From Clostridium sp. OM02-18AC (GTDB lineage: Bacteria > Bacillota > Clostridia > Lachnospirales > Lachnospiraceae): DNA of 64,000 nucleotides. A model generated the notes under the pieces. It searched no databases. It saw only the letters and a list, made by a program, of their open reading frames with translations, and was not told the DNA's origin. A program made the position numbers and the translations under genes. Of this stretch, positions 60,433 through 64,000 are shown piece by piece. The stretch lies in NCBI RefSeq assembly GCF_003481825.1, contig NZ_QULW01000001.1:62001-126000 (forward strand). Direction: 5' to 3'. Every line of letters begins with the position of its first letter. The stretch's first letter is position 1.

Positions 60433-60518
60433 GCATTGGTAAAAACATGCCTGGGTATGGTATAGTCAGATTACAGGAACGAGACCGGTCGCTTACTGAA
60501 GAAAAAGGAGTCAGTTCT

Positions 60519-61159
60519 TTGGAAACAGCTACAGAAAAAGATACACTGAGCAAAGGACTTTCTGCAGAAAGCTATAAAAATCTGTTTGGAAATGCAGAAA
60601 GAAGAATGCTGTCTTCTGGTTCCGCTTTTCCCGGGGGGCGTGGGAGATCCGAAGGATTTCAATGAATATAAAATGATGAAATCACATGGAATCCGTTATG
60701 ACGAGATCCTGCTCGGTATGCTGGATGAAATATCTGCACCCGGACCGTCTGGCAGCCGTATCGATCAGTGCACCCGGGCGTCCTACTTTCCTGGACTGGG
60801 AAAAAGACTACTACTGGGGCGTAAAAGACTGGAAGGAACTCTTTGGCACTGAGATTGATCTGGAGGCAATGCGAAAAGTGCCGGTTCAGATCCTGGTCGG
60901 TGGAGAAGACAGAAAACCGATCGGAGAAGAATTCTGCGGAGGCTGCAGAGTCGACCGCATGAAGTATCTCCAGAATAATTTTTTGCAGCATCAGATTGCA
61001 GCAGATCTGGAAATCATTCCGGGCATCGGCCACAGCGACGGCGGGGAGAGGATTTTTATGTTTCACAGAAAAATGCGTCCGGTGAAACAAAAAACATTGC
61101 AGTTTTATTTTGCCAAAAAGATGGAATTCTGGCGAAAAGAGTTTATAATAATGCCATAA
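60519..61159 (+). pseudogene. Alpha/beta-hydrolase-like remnant, broken by deletions and frameshifts
   Basis: A TTG at 60519 after AAAAAGGAG starts TATEKDTLSKGLSAESYKNL. One frame later comes VPLFPGGVGDPKDFNEYKMM and then, in another frame from about 60736, YLHPDRLAAVSISAPGRPTF and PVQILVGGEDRKPIGEEF, ending LEIIPGIGHSDGGERI near 61050. The order of an N-terminal part, a post-nucleophile helix and the acid/His end fits an alpha/beta hydrolase whose GxSxG elbow has been deleted. The exact family is uncertain. Confidence 0.65.
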
Positions 61160-61181
61160 ACAACGAAGAGGAGATGTGCTT

Positions 61182-62165
61182 ATGAAAATTGCAGCGTTTG
61201 AAGTGCGGCCAGATGAAAAAGACTCGTTTGCCCGCTGGTCAAAAGAGTACCAGGTGGAGATTTTAGAATATACGCAGGTGCCGACCCTGGAAAATGCCGG
61301 TCTTGTGGCGGGCTGTGAAGGCGTGACCATACTCGGTCAGGGAAAAATTGACCGTGCTTTGCTGGGCAAATACCGCGACCTGGGTGTGAAATACCTGTCG
61401 ACCCGTACCATTGGCAGTGACCATATCGATCTGGAAGCAGCAAAAGAGCTTGGCATTCTGGTATGCAACGCCAGTTATGCTCCGGATGCCGTAGCCGATT
61501 TCACCATCATGATGATGCTGATGTGCTTAAGGCAGTATAAGCAGGCATTCTGGCGTGGCTACGTTAACGACTTTTCCCTGACAGGACTGCAGGGGAAAAA
61601 TATGAGAGCCATGACGGTAGGCGTTATGGGAACCGGGAGAATCGGACAGCAGGTCATCCGTGATCTTCAGGGCTTTGGCTGCCGCATCCTGGCATACGAC
61701 GTGCACCAGAACGAAGAAACCGCGAAGATGGCAGAGTATACAGATCTGGAAACATTGTACCGCGAATGCGACATCATCACGCTTCACATGCCGCTGCTTC
61801 CTTCTACCCGCCATATGATCAACCGGGAAAGCATCGCCAAAATGAAAAAAGGAGTGATCCTGGTAAACTGTGCCCGCGGCGGATTGACCGACACCGAGGC
61901 ACTCATCGAAGGCATTGAATCCATGCAGATCGGTGCGCTCGGCATGGATACGACAGAAGGAGATGAAGGCATTATCCACTGTGACCGCAGAAGTGATATC
62001 ATCGCAAACCGCAACTGGTTTTATCTGCACCAGTTCCGCAACGTCATCATGACCCAGCACATGGCATTTTACACCGAGCAGGCTGTAGACAGCATGGTGC
62101 AGTGCGGCGTGGAGGGACTTGTGAAGATGGCGGAAGAAGGAAGCTATAAGACCATGCTGAAATAA
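61182..62165 (+). CDS. D-isomer-specific 2-hydroxyacid dehydrogenase (D-lactate dehydrogenase/VanH-like)
   Basis: A 327-residue NAD-dependent dehydrogenase with GVMGTGRIGQQV near residue 147, catalytic Arg in VNCARGG near 229, Glu in TTEGDEGI near 258 and His in MTQHMAFYT near 291. Length and motifs fit D-lactate dehydrogenases (LdhA/VanH). It would reduce pyruvate or a related 2-oxoacid. AGAGGAG lies 8 bases before the ATG at 61182. It has no close metabolic neighbours here. Confidence 0.9.
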   Translation: MKIAAFEVRPDEKDSFARWSKEYQVEILEYTQVPTLENAGLVAGCEGVTILGQGKIDRALLGKYRDLGVKYLSTRTIGSDHIDLEAAKELGILVCNASYAPDAVADFTIMMMLMCLRQYKQAFWRGYVNDFSLTGLQGKNMRAMTVGVMGTGRIGQQVIRDLQGFGCRILAYDVHQNEETAKMAEYTDLETLYRECDIITLHMPLLPSTRHMINRESIAKMKKGVILVNCARGGLTDTEALIEGIESMQIGALGMDTTEGDEGIIHCDRRSDIIANRNWFYLHQFRNVIMTQHMAFYTEQAVDSMVQCGVEGLVKMAEEGSYKTMLK

Positions 62166-62181
62166 AGCATAGAAAACGACG

Positions 62182-62208
62182 AAGAGCCGGGGAACATTCC
62201 CGGCTCTT
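62182..62208 (+). terminator. Hairpin after D-lactate dehydrogenase-like gene
   Basis: AAGAGCCGGG and CCCGGCTCTT form a strong GC stem. The following sequence GCGGTGG has no T-run, so termination efficiency is uncertain. Confidence 0.55.
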
Positions 62209-62264
62209 GCGGTGGAAACGGTTTATGCTTTTGGTATTGTGTTAATTTGGAAGGTCTTTTTTGC

Positions 62265-62730
62265 TCACTTTATTTTCCTGATAAATTCCCCCAGAGAAGA
62301 AACCGTGGCAGAAAGATGAAGTAATGAACTTAAACGTTGTGAGTCAGTTTCTTCTGAAATAGCTTGTTTGAGTTGTTCGGGAACAATATGAAAGCGAAGC
62401 TTTAAGATTTTAAATGACAGATTCGGCTTTACCCTCGGCTTTGCCCTCAGCCCTACATTCAGCTTTCCCCTCTTTTTTCTCCATAGCCCGGTATTTCTGT
62501 TCATCATATTCTGTCAAAATCACATCTACCACCTCCGCGCGATGAGAAGCCAGCAGATCTTTTAAAATGCCACGCTTAATGCAGATTTGGACAGCTGCGT
62601 CCACTGCATCTGGCATATCAAGTCCCTGGCTTTGCTGTTTGCTAGGATACCTCCATTGTATCGTTTGTGGATTGTTTTGCAATCGTCTGTAAGGAACAGT
62701 TGGACGAGATGTCCGGTTTCTATTTTGCAA
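62265..62730 (-). pseudogene. Rpn/PD-(D/E)XK transposase-family C-terminal remnant
   Basis: One frame reads MPDAVDAAVQICIKRGILKD and LLASHRAEVVDVILTEYDEQ followed by short EGKAEGKAE repeats. After a frameshift near 62415 another frame continues ILKLRFHIVPEQLKQAISEE to the end. This order (AVDxAVxxCIxxGIL, HRAEVxxxxLTEYDE, Lys/Glu/Gly repeats, terminal helix) is the C-terminal half of Rpn-type recombination-promoting nucleases. The N-terminal nuclease domain is absent. Confidence 0.7.
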
Positions 62731-62870
62731 GCTAATTCATATTTACTTGACGTCTACATGAGAATAATACTACAATAAGCATAATGCCGTTAAAAAAAGG
62801 AACATCGGCATAAAGATTTTGGGAAGAAACGTTCTAAAAAGGAAGGTACGCAGGAAAAGGAGAAAAGAAA

Positions 62871-64000
62871 GTGAAAGCAAACACAGATTTATTTGAGAAT
62901 GCCCCGGTGCCGAAGGCCGTGGCGACGATGGCGATTCCAACGATGATTTCCATGCTGGTTGTGGTTATTTACAACATGGCGGATACATTTTTCATTGGAC
63001 AGACAAAAGATCCGCTACAGGTAGCAGCCGTGTCATTGGCTACGCCGGTATTTATGATTTTTATGGCACTGGGACATTTGTTTGGAATTGGCGGAAGTTC
63101 TGCAATTTCAAGAGCACTGGGAGAACGGAGAAAGGACCGTGCCTGGCACATTAGTTCATTCTGCTGTTATGGTTCATTGGGACTGGGCGTCATTGTGGCA
63201 GCGATTTCCGTACTTTGTATGGAGAAGATATTACGCCTGATCGGTGCCAGCGCGAATACCATTGATTTTGCAAGACAGTATCTGACGATCATTGCCGTTG
63301 GTGCACCGACCATCATGTTTTCGACCGCGTTTGCAAATATTTTGCGCGGTGAAGGTGCATCCCGGGAATCCATGATCGGGAACCTGCTTGGCACGGTTGT
63401 AAATATTATTCTGGATCCGGTTATGATCCTGGTGTTTGGCTGGGGTGTCTCCGGAGCAGCACTTGCAACGGTGATCGGAAATATTGCGGCATGTCTGTTT
63501 TATATTGGCTACTATGTGCGCGGCAAATCGATGCTGTCCATTCATCTGAAGGATTTCAAGATGGGAGATGGAATCGCCATAGCGGTGGCGGCAATCGGCA
63601 TCCCAGCTTCTTTGAACAACATTCTGATGAGTTTTGCGAACATCATTCTGAATCAGGCACTGGTCGGTTATGGCGATACGCCGGTTGCGGCAATGGGTGT
63701 GGCGATGAAGTCGAATATGCTGGTGGTGCTTTTGCAGATCGGACTTTGCGTGGGAATCCAGCCGTTAATCGGTTACAATTATGGTTCCGGAAATAAAAAG
63801 CGCCTGATGCAGGTGTTTAAGTTTACCGGTATTGTTTCGGTTGCTATGGGAATGCTGCTGACCCTGTTCATGCTCATTGCAAGAAAGTCCCTGATCCAGA
63901 TCTTCATCAACGATGCGGAAGTCGTGGAATATGGTATCCGGATGGTCATTGCACTGCAGCTTTCCGCCCCGTTCATCGGAATTTTGTTCCTGTGCATCAA
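62871..64000 (+). CDS. MATE family efflux transporter, C-terminus beyond window
   Basis: An open frame from GTG 62871, with AAAGGAG 8 bases upstream, encodes 376 residues and runs off the end. The motif MISMLVVVIYNMADTFFIGQ near residue 24 and the second-half motif GIPASLNNILMSFANIILNQ near 246 define a MATE protein of the NorM/DinF-type lineage. About 70 residues should remain outside. The gap 62731-62870 holds no recognised element other than the ribosome site. Confidence 0.92.
   Translation, partial: MKANTDLFENAPVPKAVATMAIPTMISMLVVVIYNMADTFFIGQTKDPLQVAAVSLATPVFMIFMALGHLFGIGGSSAISRALGERRKDRAWHISSFCCYGSLGLGVIVAAISVLCMEKILRLIGASANTIDFARQYLTIIAVGAPTIMFSTAFANILRGEGASRESMIGNLLGTVVNIILDPVMILVFGWGVSGAALATVIGNIAACLFYIGYYVRGKSMLSIHLKDFKMGDGIAIAVAAIGIPASLNNILMSFANIILNQALVGYGDTPVAAMGVAMKSNMLVVLLQIGLCVGIQPLIGYNYGSGNKKRLMQVFKFTGIVSVAMGMLLTLFMLIARKSLIQIFINDAEVVEYGIRMVIALQLSAPFIGILFLCI

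Noticed and set aside
1..64000. CRISPR arrays, tRNA, rRNA, insertion sequences or prophage
   Set aside because: No regularly spaced repeats, cloverleaf or rRNA signatures, transposase with terminal repeats, or phage structural genes were seen. Only an Rpn-type remnant suggests a mobile-type gene.

Overview
The window looks like chromosome of a gut-type Clostridia, most likely Lachnospiraceae. The support is the low-to-mid GC content, strong AGGAGG-type ribosome sites, GTG/TTG starts, a DUF5688 protein, expanded AAA-ATPase/PD-(D/E)XK proteins, a SAM-I riboswitch on metK, a yybP-ykoY riboswitch on a P-type ATPase, and a SirTM/macro-domain pair. No rRNA, tRNA, CRISPR array, insertion sequence or prophage was recognised.

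Layout. 1-3.1 kb: the start of a MATE exporter, a cytidylate-kinase-like protein divergent from a LysR regulator, and a Crp/Fnr regulator. 3.2-11.5 kb: a NitT/TauT-type ABC importer, then a 1369-residue protein with two acyl-CoA-dehydratase-activase ATPase domains plus dehydratase-like regions, then a CitMHS carboxylate transporter. 11.6-14.7 kb: a two-component system whose kinase ends in a receiver-like domain with Glu in place of the phospho-accepting Asp. 14.8-18.1 kb: an AAA/PD-(D/E)XK protein, a row of decayed polyamine genes (speE, nspC, aguA remnants) and a prepilin-like protein. 18.1-22.4 kb: a manganese-type riboswitch, P-type ATPase, AI-2E-family permease and small ferredoxin. 22.5-27.7 kb: HxlR regulator, flavin-binding-type protein, Zn-macro/SirTM pair, truncated MATE/TetR, a truncated acetyltransferase and a Fic protein. 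27.8-30.2 kb: a LexA-box promoter driving ferredoxin, Y-family polymerase and YolD. 30.2-34.1 kb: second AAA/PD-(D/E)XK paralogue, LysR regulator, methionine-synthase-like remnant, acidic lipoprotein and an azlC-azlD fusion. 34.1-53.3 kb: mostly housekeeping (uvrB, feoAB, murA, metK, galT, apbE) with a surface protein, an 824-residue membrane-anchored protein and transporters. 53.3-60.4 kb: arginine biosynthesis, argG divergent from argC-(GNAT)-argJ-argB-argD. 60.5-64 kb: hydrolase remnant, D-lactate-dehydrogenase-like enzyme, Rpn remnant and a fourth MATE gene.

Two themes stand out. First, many genes here survive only as their two ends joined by an internal deletion: speE, aguA, ferredoxin::yolD, MATE/TetR, the methionine-synthase-like gene and azlCD. 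Second, a ferredoxin is the first gene of a LexA-type operon with a UvrX-type polymerase, and its near-identical paralogue closes the riboswitch-controlled metal operon, apparently as a deletion derivative of the SOS locus.

Start codons were chosen by eye from ribosome-site spacing and family N-termini. All family assignments are from recognition of motifs and sequence, with no database search.
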